From positions 14,860 to 23,879 of the forward strand of contig MHEO01000015.1 of the NCBI GenBank assembly GCA_001803875.1: a stretch of DNA of 9,020 nucleotides, read 5' to 3'. Positions 1 through 5,491 of this stretch are shown here, piece after piece. Origin of the DNA: Nitrospirae bacterium RIFCSPHIGHO2_01_FULL_66_17. Its GTDB lineage: Bacteria > Nitrospirota > Nitrospiria > 2-01-FULL-66-17. The stretch's first letter is position 1. The number at the start of each line of letters is the position of its first letter. A model generated the notes under the pieces. It searched no databases. It was not told the DNA's origin and saw nothing but the letters and a program-made list of their open reading frames with translations. The position numbers and the translations under genes are program-made.

Positions 1-20
1 GGGGAGGGAAAGGGAGGGGG
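1..20 (+). other. G-quadruplex-type G-tract
   Basis: Four runs of at least three G are separated by loops of 1, 3 and 1 bases (GGGG-A-GGG-AAA-GGG-A-GGGGG). This satisfies the usual sequence pattern for an intramolecular G-quadruplex on the plus strand. The window edge cuts it, so the tract may extend further left. Folding or function is not shown. Confidence 0.4.
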
Positions 21-47
21 TGGTCTTGTGCATTTTCCACGCAGTTA

Positions 48-80
48 CCCCCCTTTGAAAAAGGGGGGATGGGGGGATTT
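48..80. repeat. C/G-run hairpin repeat, copy 1 (one outer arm missing)
   Basis: CCCCCCTTT-GAA-AAAGGGGGG forms a perfect 9-bp stem, followed by ATGGGGGGATTT. The same sequence recurs at 8805-8837 with one substitution in the loop region. The copy in the gatA-gatB gap also has the matching outer arm (AAATCCCCCCTTG), which is absent here. Simple C/G-run palindromes of this kind are scattered through intergenic regions of several GC-rich and environmental bacterial genomes. A role in transcript ends is possible but not shown. Confidence 0.75.
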
Positions 81-121
81 CGCCTTACGCAGGTGAACCC
101 AGGTTCAGGGGAACCAACAGA

Positions 122-138
122 TTCAAGTATTACTTGAA
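122..138. promoter_or_regulatory. 17-bp palindrome, possible operator or small hairpin
   Basis: TTCAAGTA-T-TACTTGAA is a perfect inverted repeat of 8-bp arms around one central base, in AT-richer DNA than its surroundings. It lies 28 bp past the stop codon of the last minus-strand gene. Perfect dyads with a one-base centre are typical of dimeric repressor sites, and it could serve a gene beyond the left edge. As a terminator it would lack a U-tract. The functional assignment is tentative. Confidence 0.3.
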
Positions 139-165
139 GTTGATTATCGTATCGGTCTGACGAAG

Positions 166-609
166 CTAAAAGGAACCAGAGATGGCAACCAGCAGCACCC
201 CATCACCATACGTCGGGCCGCCCACCAGGATCGTGCCGTTGTTCGAGAGGCGAAACGTTGTGTCGAGGAGGCGCTTTGAGCCATCGGTGATGGTCACCAG
301 GAGTTCGAGGCTCCCACCCGAGAGGCCGAAGGGGTACAGATCCAGGGTTCGCCCGCCGGGCAGCGGCATCGCGTGCTTGGCGCCGAGCGCCGTGCTGAAG
401 GGTCGGGTTTCGAGAAGCTTGTAGCTGGAGTACTTCATCGACCCGAGTTGGGCGCGGATTTTCGCGAGGGCCGGATCGACGGACGTGCCCGCGTTCGACG
501 CGTGGATGACCTGCACGGTCAGGCTGACCGAACTCTGGGACCGAGCCGGAGCGGATACGGTGATCGCGGCAAGGACCAGGGCGGTGACAAGAGCGGCTGG
601 GCGGGTCAT
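166..609 (-). CDS. Small secreted protein of unknown function, third gene of the sigma/anti-sigma operon
   Basis: This encodes a 147-residue protein I cannot assign to a named family. Residues 1-24 look like a Sec signal peptide: Arg3, a hydrophobic stretch of Ala/Val/Leu at 5-18, then a small-residue cleavage zone near APARS-Q25. The mature part (about 120 residues) has no cysteines and alternates hydrophobic and polar residues like a beta-sandwich. Recognisable patches include LPGGRTLDLYPFG (near 95-107), a LLDTTFRLSNNGT segment and a C-terminal VGGPTYGDGVLLVAISG. The ATG overlaps the anti-sigma stop as ATGA (606-609), which decides the start and indicates translational coupling. An upstream in-frame start near 765 would overlap the anti-sigma gene heavily and is rejected. 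Its position suggests a periplasmic or surface product governed by, or feeding back on, the sigma switch. That role is inference. Confidence 0.8.
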   Translation of the reverse strand: MTRPAALVTALVLAAITVSAPARSQSSVSLTVQVIHASNAGTSVDPALAKIRAQLGSMKYSSYKLLETRPFSTALGAKHAMPLPGGRTLDLYPFGLSGGSLELLVTITDGSKRLLDTTFRLSNNGTILVGGPTYGDGVLLVAISGSF

Positions 610-1115
610 GTCTCGGTCGCGGCGGGCGCCGGTTGATCGTCCGCGTCGAACAACCAGATGATCGTCATCCGCCCCCCGTTCCCCGGAATCACCATGACCG
701 GACCCGCCGCGTCCAGCCGCTCGATGTCGACGCGGTTGGACGGCTCGGGGCCTGGCGCCGACCACAGGACGCCGATCACCAGCGCCGCGAGCGCCGCCGA
801 ACCGGCCAAGACCGGCCAGGGATCAAACCAGCGCGTGACATCATAGAGGAGCCGCCGACGCCGTGTCAAGGCGGGCGCGGCCCGTCGCGGCGGCCACCCG
901 ATCGCCGAGAGGTCCCGCTGCGCGTCGGCCGAGACCTGCTCGCGCAGCGCCGCGCCGACGCGCCGATACGTCTCGAGGGTGCGCCGGCATGCCTCGCACG
1001 CGGCCAGGTGGCGGACGACCGCGTCGCGCTCGGGTCCGAAGACCTCGTCGTCCGCAAACGCGCTCAGCGCGGGTTCAAGCGTGCCGCACTCGCGATCTTC
1101 GACGTTCGGATTCAT
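606..1115 (-). CDS. ZAS-type zinc-finger anti-sigma factor, single-pass membrane protein
   Basis: This 169-residue protein should bind and hold the ECF sigma factor encoded immediately upstream. The N-terminal cytoplasmic part carries the zinc-binding anti-sigma pattern: Cys10, then His36-x3-Cys40-x2-Cys43 (RHLAACEAC). A basic, Arg-rich stretch (84-96) leads into one transmembrane segment at about 99-118 (PWPVLAGSAALAALVIGVLW). A periplasmic tail of about 50 residues ends with a hydrophobic MTIIWLFDADD segment (150-160). I chose the ATG at 1115 because it overlaps the sigma stop codon as ATGA; a longer in-frame reading from 1196 would lie over the sigma gene and lacks support. The 3' end overlaps the secreted-protein gene by another ATGA. 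The orientation of the tail suggests envelope signal sensing. The specific signal cannot be read from sequence. Confidence 0.88.
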   Translation of the reverse strand: MNPNVEDRECGTLEPALSAFADDEVFGPERDAVVRHLAACEACRRTLETYRRVGAALREQVSADAQRDLSAIGWPPRRAAPALTRRRRLLYDVTRWFDPWPVLAGSAALAALVIGVLWSAPGPEPSNRVDIERLDAAGPVMVIPGNGGRMTIIWLFDADDQPAPAATET

Positions 1116-1762
1116 CCCTCGTGGTGCTCCCGCAGCAACGCCTGAAGGCGCTTTCTCGCATAGTGTAATCGCGACATCACGGTGCCGGTCGCGCACTCAA
1201 GCGTCTTGGCGATCTCCTCGTAGGACAGGCCCTCGACCTCGCGCAGGACCACCGCGGCGCGCTGCTCGGGCGTGAGGGTCTTCATCGCGGCCTCGATCGC
1301 GGCCCCCAGCTCCTTGCGCCGCACGCCGGTGTCCGGCGCCTCCAGCGTGCCGGCCAACCCGACGGCATCGGGGTCCTCATCGACGCCGAGCGCCTCGTCG
1401 TACGAGGTCGTCGGCGTCCGGTGCTCGGCCTTCCTGAGATGATCGAGGCAGACGTTGGTCACGATGCGGCGCAGCCAGGTGAAAAACGCCGCCTCGCCGC
1501 GAAAACGGTCCAGGCTCTGGTAGGCCCTCAGAAACGCCTCCTGGGTGAGGTCCATCGCCGTCTCATGGTGACCGAGCATCCCCATCGCGACCTGGTAGGC
1601 GCGCCGCCGGTGGCGGGTCACGAGCTCGCCGAACGCGTCGGCATCGCCTCGCCGGGCCTTGGCAACCCAGACGGCGTCGTCATCCCCGGGTGTCGTCAGC
1701 TCGCCCCCACCGGACGCGACGCCTCCCCCACCGGACTTAGACGTCGAATCGGGCCCGGACAT
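1112..1762 (-). CDS. ECF (RpoE-type) RNA polymerase sigma factor
   Basis: This 216-residue sigma-70 family protein has only regions 2 and 4, the layout of extracytoplasmic function sigma factors. Region 2 spans about 40-110, with the core-binding and -10 recognition helices visible as DLTQEAFLRAYQSLDRFRG followed by FFTWLRRIVTNVCLDHLRK. A variable acidic linker (118-145) leads to region 4 at about 158-210 with the helix-turn-helix LSYEEIAKTLECATGTVMSRLHYARKRL. A glycine/serine-rich leader of about 30 residues precedes region 2. The ATG at 1762 lies inside the end of recO (26-bp overlap). No strong Shine-Dalgarno sequence precedes it, so translation may depend on coupling to recO, and the exact start is less certain than the body. 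The next two genes (anti-sigma, secreted protein) follow with ATGA overlaps, so the three form one regulatory unit. Confidence 0.9.
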   Translation of the reverse strand: MSGPDSTSKSGGGGVASGGGELTTPGDDDAVWVAKARRGDADAFGELVTRHRRRAYQVAMGMLGHHETAMDLTQEAFLRAYQSLDRFRGEAAFFTWLRRIVTNVCLDHLRKAEHRTPTTSYDEALGVDEDPDAVGLAGTLEAPDTGVRRKELGAAIEAAMKTLTPEQRAAVVLREVEGLSYEEIAKTLECATGTVMSRLHYARKRLQALLREHHEG

Positions 1763-2546
1763 TCAATGGAGGAGCCGCGGCGGGGATCGGGCGTTTGGCG
1801 ACACGGCGCGAGCGGTCGGCGATGCAGGCATCGAGCAGGCGGCGGGCTTCGGTGAGGAGCGCGGGATCGGGCTTGAGGCGATCTCGCAGCGCCGGCGGCA
1901 ACCGCAAGGCCTGCCGGAGAAAGGCGTGCGTGCCCGGCGAGAGGGACCATGCCGACGGGCAGCCGATCGGACCCGCTTCCCGGGTGAGGGTTCCGTGACA
2001 CGACGCACACACGGTTCCGCCGAGATGAGGGACGAAGAACCACCGCGCCCCGCCCGCATCGGTCGCCGGATGCCGGCCGACCAGACAGCGATCCACGCGG
2101 GGCTGATACCCCGTGGCCCGCAGGAGCGCGAGGAGGAAGAAGACGTTCACTCGCGCGCCGTCGGCTCCCGCTTCGAGGGCCTGGAACGCGCGCAGCAGGA
2201 GGGCGAACGTCTCGCGCGACGGCTGTTCCTCGGGCAGGAGCGCCCGCGCGGCGTTCGCCATGGCCGCCGCCCACGTCAGCCGGTCGAAATCCTCCCGCAG
2301 CGCCCGAAACGAGTGGATGGCGTCCACCTGGTTGACGCGCCGCAGGACGCCGGTCCGCGCGCCGAAGAGGATCGCGTGGCCGTAGGAGAACGGTTGCAGC
2401 GCGCTCCCGAAGCGGCTCTTCATCCCCCGCGCGCCCCTCGCCACGCCTTTGAGGAGGCCGTGGTCCAGGGTCAGGAGCGTGACCAGCGTGTCGGCTTCCC
2501 CAAGCTTCTGGCCGGCAAGGACGATCGCTTGGCTCTCGAAGAACAT
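1737..2546 (-). CDS. recO: DNA repair protein RecO
   Basis: RecO helps load RecA onto SSB-coated single-stranded DNA in the RecFOR recombinational repair pathway. The 269-residue length is usual. The N-terminal OB fold is visible (residues 1-80): ESQAIVLAGQKLGEADTLVTLLTLDHG, then LLKGVARGARGMKSRFGSALQPFS, then a basic VLRRVNQVD segment. A helical domain follows, including RVNVFFLLALLRATGYQPRVDRC. The family zinc site normally has two CxxC pairs. Here the second is intact (Cys180-x2-Cys183), but the first keeps only Cys154, with Gly at 157. The ATG at 2546 has a good GGGGAC ribosome site about 5 bases upstream. The gene starts 37 bp from the edge of the 158-bp inverted-repeat element, so recO may be uncoupled from mgtE. 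Its last 26 bp overlap the sigma-factor gene in another frame. Confidence 0.92.
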   Translation of the reverse strand: MFFESQAIVLAGQKLGEADTLVTLLTLDHGLLKGVARGARGMKSRFGSALQPFSYGHAILFGARTGVLRRVNQVDAIHSFRALREDFDRLTWAAAMANAARALLPEEQPSRETFALLLRAFQALEAGADGARVNVFFLLALLRATGYQPRVDRCLVGRHPATDAGGARWFFVPHLGGTVCASCHGTLTREAGPIGCPSAWSLSPGTHAFLRQALRLPPALRDRLKPDPALLTEARRLLDACIADRSRRVAKRPIPAAAPPLNVRARFDV

Positions 2547-2583
2547 GGCCGTCCCCTAGAAGTGTGTCCGACTATTCCAGCCC

Positions 2584-2602
2584 AGGAGCTTGTTCAGGAA
2601 TG
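2584..2602 (+). repeat. Left terminal inverted repeat of the 158-bp element
   Basis: AGGAGCTTGTTCAGGAATG matches the reverse complement of 2723-2741 at 16 of 19 positions. The mismatches are two T/C transitions and one G/T. Confidence 0.65.
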
Positions 2603-2633
2603 CGCCAGATGCCAGGCGGAGCGAGGAATCCCC

Positions 2634-2663
2634 TCTAGCGTGACGGACGAATGCTGCTTCCCG
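2634..2663 (-). repeat. 30-bp shared core repeat, intergenic copy
   Basis: On the plus strand it begins TCTAGCGTGACG, identical over 12 bases to the copies in era (4989-5018) and gatB (8398-8427). Overall it matches the gatB copy at 23 of 30 and the era copy at 22 of 30 positions by hand alignment. Translated in the equivalent minus-strand frame it reads REAAFVRHAR, close to REATLERHAR and REATIERHAR. It sits inside the inverted-repeat element, which links the genic insertions to a mobile or formerly mobile repeat family. Confidence 0.75.
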
Positions 2664-2722
2664 CCGGAGCGTACTGAGTCGTACGTGAGGAGGGATTCCG
2701 AAGCGACAACACCGCAGATGGT

Positions 2723-2741
2723 CATTCATGGACAGGCTCCT
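2723..2741 (-). repeat. Right terminal inverted repeat of the 158-bp element
   Basis: Read on the minus strand this is AGGAGCCTGTCCATGAATG. Its outer A and G are the last two bases of the mgtE TAG stop codon (2740-2742), so the element boundary coincides with the end of mgtE. Confidence 0.65.
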
Positions 2742-4098
2742 AGAGAAGATGTTGCAGGAGCGCGGTGGCCAGGCCAAGATAGATCACCAGCCCGGTGATG
2801 TCGTTGGCCGCTGTCACGAACGGACCGGAGGAGATCGCGGGGTCGAAGCCGAGCCGTCGGAGCAGGATCGGCATCAACGTGCCCATGACCGACGCGACCG
2901 TGATCGCGATGAACATCGACACGCCGACGACCACGCCCAGCATGGCCGGCCCGCGCCACGCCTGGGCCACCAGGCCGACGATCGCGCCGCAGATCGTGCC
3001 CATCAGCACGCCGACCACGAATTCCTTCACGAACACGGCCCGCAGGTCGGCCGACTCGATGCGGCCGGTCGCCAGCCCCCGCACGACCAGGGTCGAGGTC
3101 TGCAGGCCAATGTTGCCGCCCATCGCGGTGATCACCGGGATGAAGCTCGCCAGGGCGATCACCTGCAGGATCGTCGGCTGGAACAGCCACACGAAGACGC
3201 CGGTGATCAGCCCCCCCACCAGGCTGGTCAGCAGCCAGGGCAGGCGCATCCGGGCGGCCCGGAAACTCGACATCTGGAAGAGATCCGCCTCGCTCGCGCC
3301 GGCGAGCTTCAAGATGTCCTCCGTGGCCTCCTCGCGGATGACGTCCACCACGTCGTCCACGGTGATGATCCCGACCAGCTTGCCGTCCTTGTCCACCACC
3401 GGGATGGCCAGGATATTGTAACGGGCGACCAGTTTGGCCACCTCCTCCTGGTCCATGTCGGTCACGACGCTGATCACGTCGGTGGTCATGATCTTCTTGA
3501 GCGGGGTGCCCGGCGCCACCACCAACAACTGCCGGAGCGAGACGACACCCACCAGCCGCCCTTCGGCGTCGGTCACGTACAGATAGAACACCATCTGCTT
3601 GGCCGAGGTTTCCTGCAGGTGAGCAATGGCGTCCTTGACCGTCGTCTCCTCCTGCAGCGAAACGAAGTCGGTGGTCATGATCCCGCCGGCCGTCTCCTCG
3701 GGATACTGGAGGAGGTCCTCGACCTCTTCGGAATCCTCCGTCTTCATCAGCCGGAGGATGTCCTGCGCCTTCTCCTCCGGAAGATTGCCGAGGATGTCGG
3801 CCACATCGTCCGACGACAGCTCGCGCAGGGCCACCACCACGTCGTGGGGCGGCATGTCCTGCAAGAGGTCGCCGACCGCGTGCGGCTCGGTCTCCCGCAG
3901 CACGGCCGCCTTCAACTTCACGTCGCGGATCACTTCGAACACGGTTCGCTTTTCCTGGACGGTCGCGAGATGGCGGATCACCTGGGCGAGATCGGCCGCG
4001 CGCATCTTGTTCGCCATGTTCGACAGGTGCGTGATCGCTCCCCGGCGCAGAAACTTCCGGAAGCTCTCCAGGATGAGAGCGAACTTCGCGTCGGTCAT
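2740..4098 (-). CDS. mgtE: Magnesium transporter MgtE
   Basis: This encodes a 452-residue Mg2+ channel/transporter of the inner membrane, the normal family length. Domain order is complete. The cytoplasmic MgtE N domain is at about 25-130 (repeats such as ALRELSSDDVADILGNLPEE). Two CBS domains follow at about 135-255 (TAGGIMTTDFVSLQEETTV; IMTTDVISVVTDMDQEEVAKL; VVDKDGKLVGIITVDDVVDV). Five membrane helices occupy about 285-450. The family pore signature is present as FIPVITAMGGNIGLQTSTLVVRG (319-341, shown in part), and an Asp conserved in the last helix is in ANDITG (residue 433). In known MgtE proteins the N and CBS domains close the pore when cytosolic Mg2+ is high. The ATG at 4098 overlaps the era stop as ATGA; the longer in-frame reading into era is rejected. 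The TAG stop touches the terminal repeat of the adjacent 158-bp element. Confidence 0.95.
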   Translation of the reverse strand: MTDAKFALILESFRKFLRRGAITHLSNMANKMRAADLAQVIRHLATVQEKRTVFEVIRDVKLKAAVLRETEPHAVGDLLQDMPPHDVVVALRELSSDDVADILGNLPEEKAQDILRLMKTEDSEEVEDLLQYPEETAGGIMTTDFVSLQEETTVKDAIAHLQETSAKQMVFYLYVTDAEGRLVGVVSLRQLLVVAPGTPLKKIMTTDVISVVTDMDQEEVAKLVARYNILAIPVVDKDGKLVGIITVDDVVDVIREEATEDILKLAGASEADLFQMSSFRAARMRLPWLLTSLVGGLITGVFVWLFQPTILQVIALASFIPVITAMGGNIGLQTSTLVVRGLATGRIESADLRAVFVKEFVVGVLMGTICGAIVGLVAQAWRGPAMLGVVVGVSMFIAITVASVMGTLMPILLRRLGFDPAISSGPFVTAANDITGLVIYLGLATALLQHLL

Positions 4099-5090
4099 GT
4101 GTACCCGAGTTCCCGGAGGGCCCGCGGACTCTGCCGCCACGCCTCCTCGACCGTCACCCAGAGCGACAGGAACACCTTCCGGCCCGTGACGCGCTCCAGC
4201 TCGATCCGGGACTCCTCCCCGACCCGCTTCATCATCGCGCCGCCCGAACCGATCAGGATTCCCTTCTGGGACGCCTTCTCGACCACCACGGTCGCCTTGA
4301 TCGTGACCAGCCCCTTCTCGTCGTCCTCGATGAACTCGTCGATCCGCACGGCGACCGCGTGGGGCACCTCCTGGCGCGTGTGGCGGAGGATGGGCTCCCG
4401 GATCCACTCGGCGGCCAGGGCGCGGAGCGATTGATCGGTGTACTCATCCTCAGGATATGCCGCCTCGCCCTCGGGCAGGCGGGCGACGATGGCGTTCAAG
4501 AGATCCGTGAAATCGTCGTCGCGCGTGGCCGAGATCGGGAAGATCTCGGCGAACTCGAACAGCGACCGGCTCTCGTCGATCATCGGCAGCACGCGCGGCT
4601 TCTCGACGCGGTCGACCTTGTTGAGGATGAGCAGCACCGGCGCCCGCCGCGGACGCAGGAGATCGAGGACTGCGCGATCCCCCGGCCCCAGCGGGGCGGT
4701 CACGTCGACCAGAAACAGGATCACGTCGGCCTCGTCCAGGGCCGCTCGCGCGGCCCTGACCATGGCCTCGTTGAGGAGGTGGCGCGGCTTGTGGAGGCCC
4801 GGCGTGTCGACGAAGATAAGTTCCGCGCCCGGCACGCGACGGACGCCGATCACGCGCGTTCGCGTCGTCTGCGGCACGTCCGAGACGATCGCCACCTTCT
4901 CGCCGACGAGACGGTTGATCAGCGTGGACTTCCCCACGTTGGGCCGGCCCACCAGGGCGATCGTCCCGCTCCGAAACCCGCCCGCCGCTCTAGCGTGACG
5001 CTCAAGAGTTGCCTCGCGGCGATCCGTCGGGGGAGAGATCCCGCGCCGGCTCACCGGCGGCTTGCGATCCGAGGGAGCGGCCGCGGTCAT
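4095..5090 (-). CDS. era: GTPase Era with an N-terminal extension containing a repeat-encoded peptide
   Basis: Era is a GTPase that binds the 3' end of 16S rRNA during 30S assembly. All G motifs are present: GRPNVGKST (48-56), the TTRTR switch-I region, DTPGLH, NKVD and SATRDD. A C-terminal KH domain has the loop IGSGGAMMKRVGEES and ends in the typical LRELGYT. At 331 residues it is longer than the usual roughly 300. The excess is an N-terminal extension of about 38 residues before the FRSGTIALVG strand. Residues 25-34 (REATLERHAR) are exactly the 30-bp repeat at 4989-5018. No ATG, GTG or TTG codon lies in frame between the repeat and the first G motif, so any functional Era start must read through the repeat. 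The ATG at 5090 overlaps the ftsB stop (ATGA). A GTG at residue 13 is a weaker alternative start. Confidence 0.95.
   Translation of the reverse strand: MTAAAPSDRKPPVSRRGISPPTDRREATLERHARAAGGFRSGTIALVGRPNVGKSTLINRLVGEKVAIVSDVPQTTRTRVIGVRRVPGAELIFVDTPGLHKPRHLLNEAMVRAARAALDEADVILFLVDVTAPLGPGDRAVLDLLRPRRAPVLLILNKVDRVEKPRVLPMIDESRSLFEFAEIFPISATRDDDFTDLLNAIVARLPEGEAAYPEDEYTDQSLRALAAEWIREPILRHTRQEVPHAVAVRIDEFIEDDEKGLVTIKATVVVEKASQKGILIGSGGAMMKRVGEESRIELERVTGRKVFLSLWVTVEEAWRQSPRALRELGYT
4989..5018 (-). repeat. 30-bp repeat inserted in frame in era
   Basis: It matches the gatB copy at 27 of 30 positions. It contains the odd palindrome AGCGT-G-ACGCT, with flanking CTCT/AGAG able to extend the stem. 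It encodes Era residues 25-34 with codons GCA, ACT, CTT, CGT, GCT and AGA, which are AT-ending and unlike the GC-ending codons around it. Both genic copies are in the same orientation and the same reading frame relative to the repeat. Confidence 0.85.
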
Positions 5091-5491
5091 CGGGCCCTCG
5101 GGGCGGCGTCTTCGAAACGATACGTGAGTTCGCCCGGCCGCCCCATCCCCAACCGCTCGCGGGCGAGCGTTTCGATGGTCAGGGGATCCTTCCTGAGGCG
5201 CTCGATCTCGAGGCGCAGGGCGGCGTTCCGCGCGTCGATCGCGGCGATGTCCCGTTCGAGGCGGTCGCGGCGATCGACCATCCGCAGGGAGGTCAGCAGC
5301 CCCCGCTCGCCCGCGACCAGGCCGAACACCAACCACAGCAGGGCGGGCAATCCGACGACGAGGACCGCGAACTGGAAGAACCGCTTGCGCTGCGCGGCGT
5401 CGTCCTTCCGGCGATTGGACCGCGACCACTGCCCGCCGCGGGGCACCCGGGCGCGCGACGGCGCCCCCGCGCTCGTTCGCCCGCGGATCAT
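5087..5491 (-). CDS. FtsB/DivIC-like septum formation initiator protein
   Basis: This 134-residue bitopic membrane protein probably acts in the divisome FtsQ-FtsL-FtsB type complex. A basic cytoplasmic leader (residues 1-37, rich in Arg and Lys) precedes one membrane helix at about 39-60 (FFQFAVLVVGLPALLWLVFG). A short coiled coil (67-101, MVDRRDRLERDIAAIDARNA) follows. Then comes the family signature DPLTIETLARERLGMGRPGE (102-121) and a YRFEDAAPRAR tail. The ATG at 5491 overlaps the enolase stop as ATGA and the 3' end overlaps era the same way. A much longer in-frame reading reaching into eno is rejected. An ftsB-like gene directly after eno is a common arrangement in several bacterial phyla, which supports the call. 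The leader is longer than in E. coli FtsB (which totals about 100 residues). Confidence 0.85.
   Translation of the reverse strand: MIRGRTSAGAPSRARVPRGGQWSRSNRRKDDAAQRKRFFQFAVLVVGLPALLWLVFGLVAGERGLLTSLRMVDRRDRLERDIAAIDARNAALRLEIERLRKDPLTIETLARERLGMGRPGELTYRFEDAAPRAR

Larger units (their letters stand above)
1..165. other. Non-coding region downstream of the last minus-strand gene
   Basis: No credible gene is visible here. The stretch holds, in order, a G-rich tract (1-20), a C/G-run hairpin repeat (48-80), a cluster of alternating GAACC/GGTTC pentamers (95-115) and a 17-bp palindrome (122-138). It follows the end of the sigma/anti-sigma/secreted-protein operon. No hairpin with a U-tract oriented for the minus-strand operon was found, so the terminator is not identified with confidence. 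Confidence 0.6.
2584..2741. mobile_element. 158-bp MITE-like element with terminal inverted repeats
   Basis: The ends are imperfect 19-bp inverted repeats: AGGAGCTTGTTCAGGAATG at 2584-2602 and, read on the opposite strand, AGGAGCCTGTCCATGAATG at 2723-2741 (16 of 19 match). An inner inverted pair, GGAATCCC (2625-2632) and GGGATTCC (2692-2699), makes the whole unit foldable into a long interrupted hairpin. No transposase is encoded. An open reading frame of 73 codons crosses it on the minus strand (2556-2777), but it runs into the mgtE 3' end and is best read as a chance translation of the repeat. The core at 2634-2663 is shared with era and gatB. No clear target-site duplication was found at the proposed edges, so the exact boundaries are provisional. 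It fills most of the 193-bp mgtE-recO gap. Confidence 0.65.

Noticed and set aside
48..68. Hairpin at the left edge as a rho-independent terminator for the minus-strand operon
   Set aside because: The stem is strong, but on the minus strand it is followed by GTAACTGCG rather than a U-tract, and the repeat also occurs inside an operon (gatA-gatB).
95..115. Alternating GAACC / GGTTC / GAACC pentamers as an attenuator or operator
   Set aside because: The arms are only 5 bp with tiny loops and could arise by chance; no partner gene is in view.
2556..2777. Minus-strand small open frame of 73 codons across the mgtE-recO gap
   Set aside because: It starts inside the mgtE 3' end and its body is the inverted-repeat element; no ribosome site or independent protein signal. 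The interesting part is the repeat, not a gene.
1659..2798. Plus-strand open frame of 379 codons opposite recO and the sigma gene start
   Set aside because: Antisense to recO, spans the 158-bp element, and shows Arg/Glu-rich shadow composition with no recognisable fold.
2728..4434. Plus-strand open frame of 568 codons opposite mgtE
   Set aside because: Antisense shadow of mgtE with low-complexity His/Asp/Arg composition and no domain motif.
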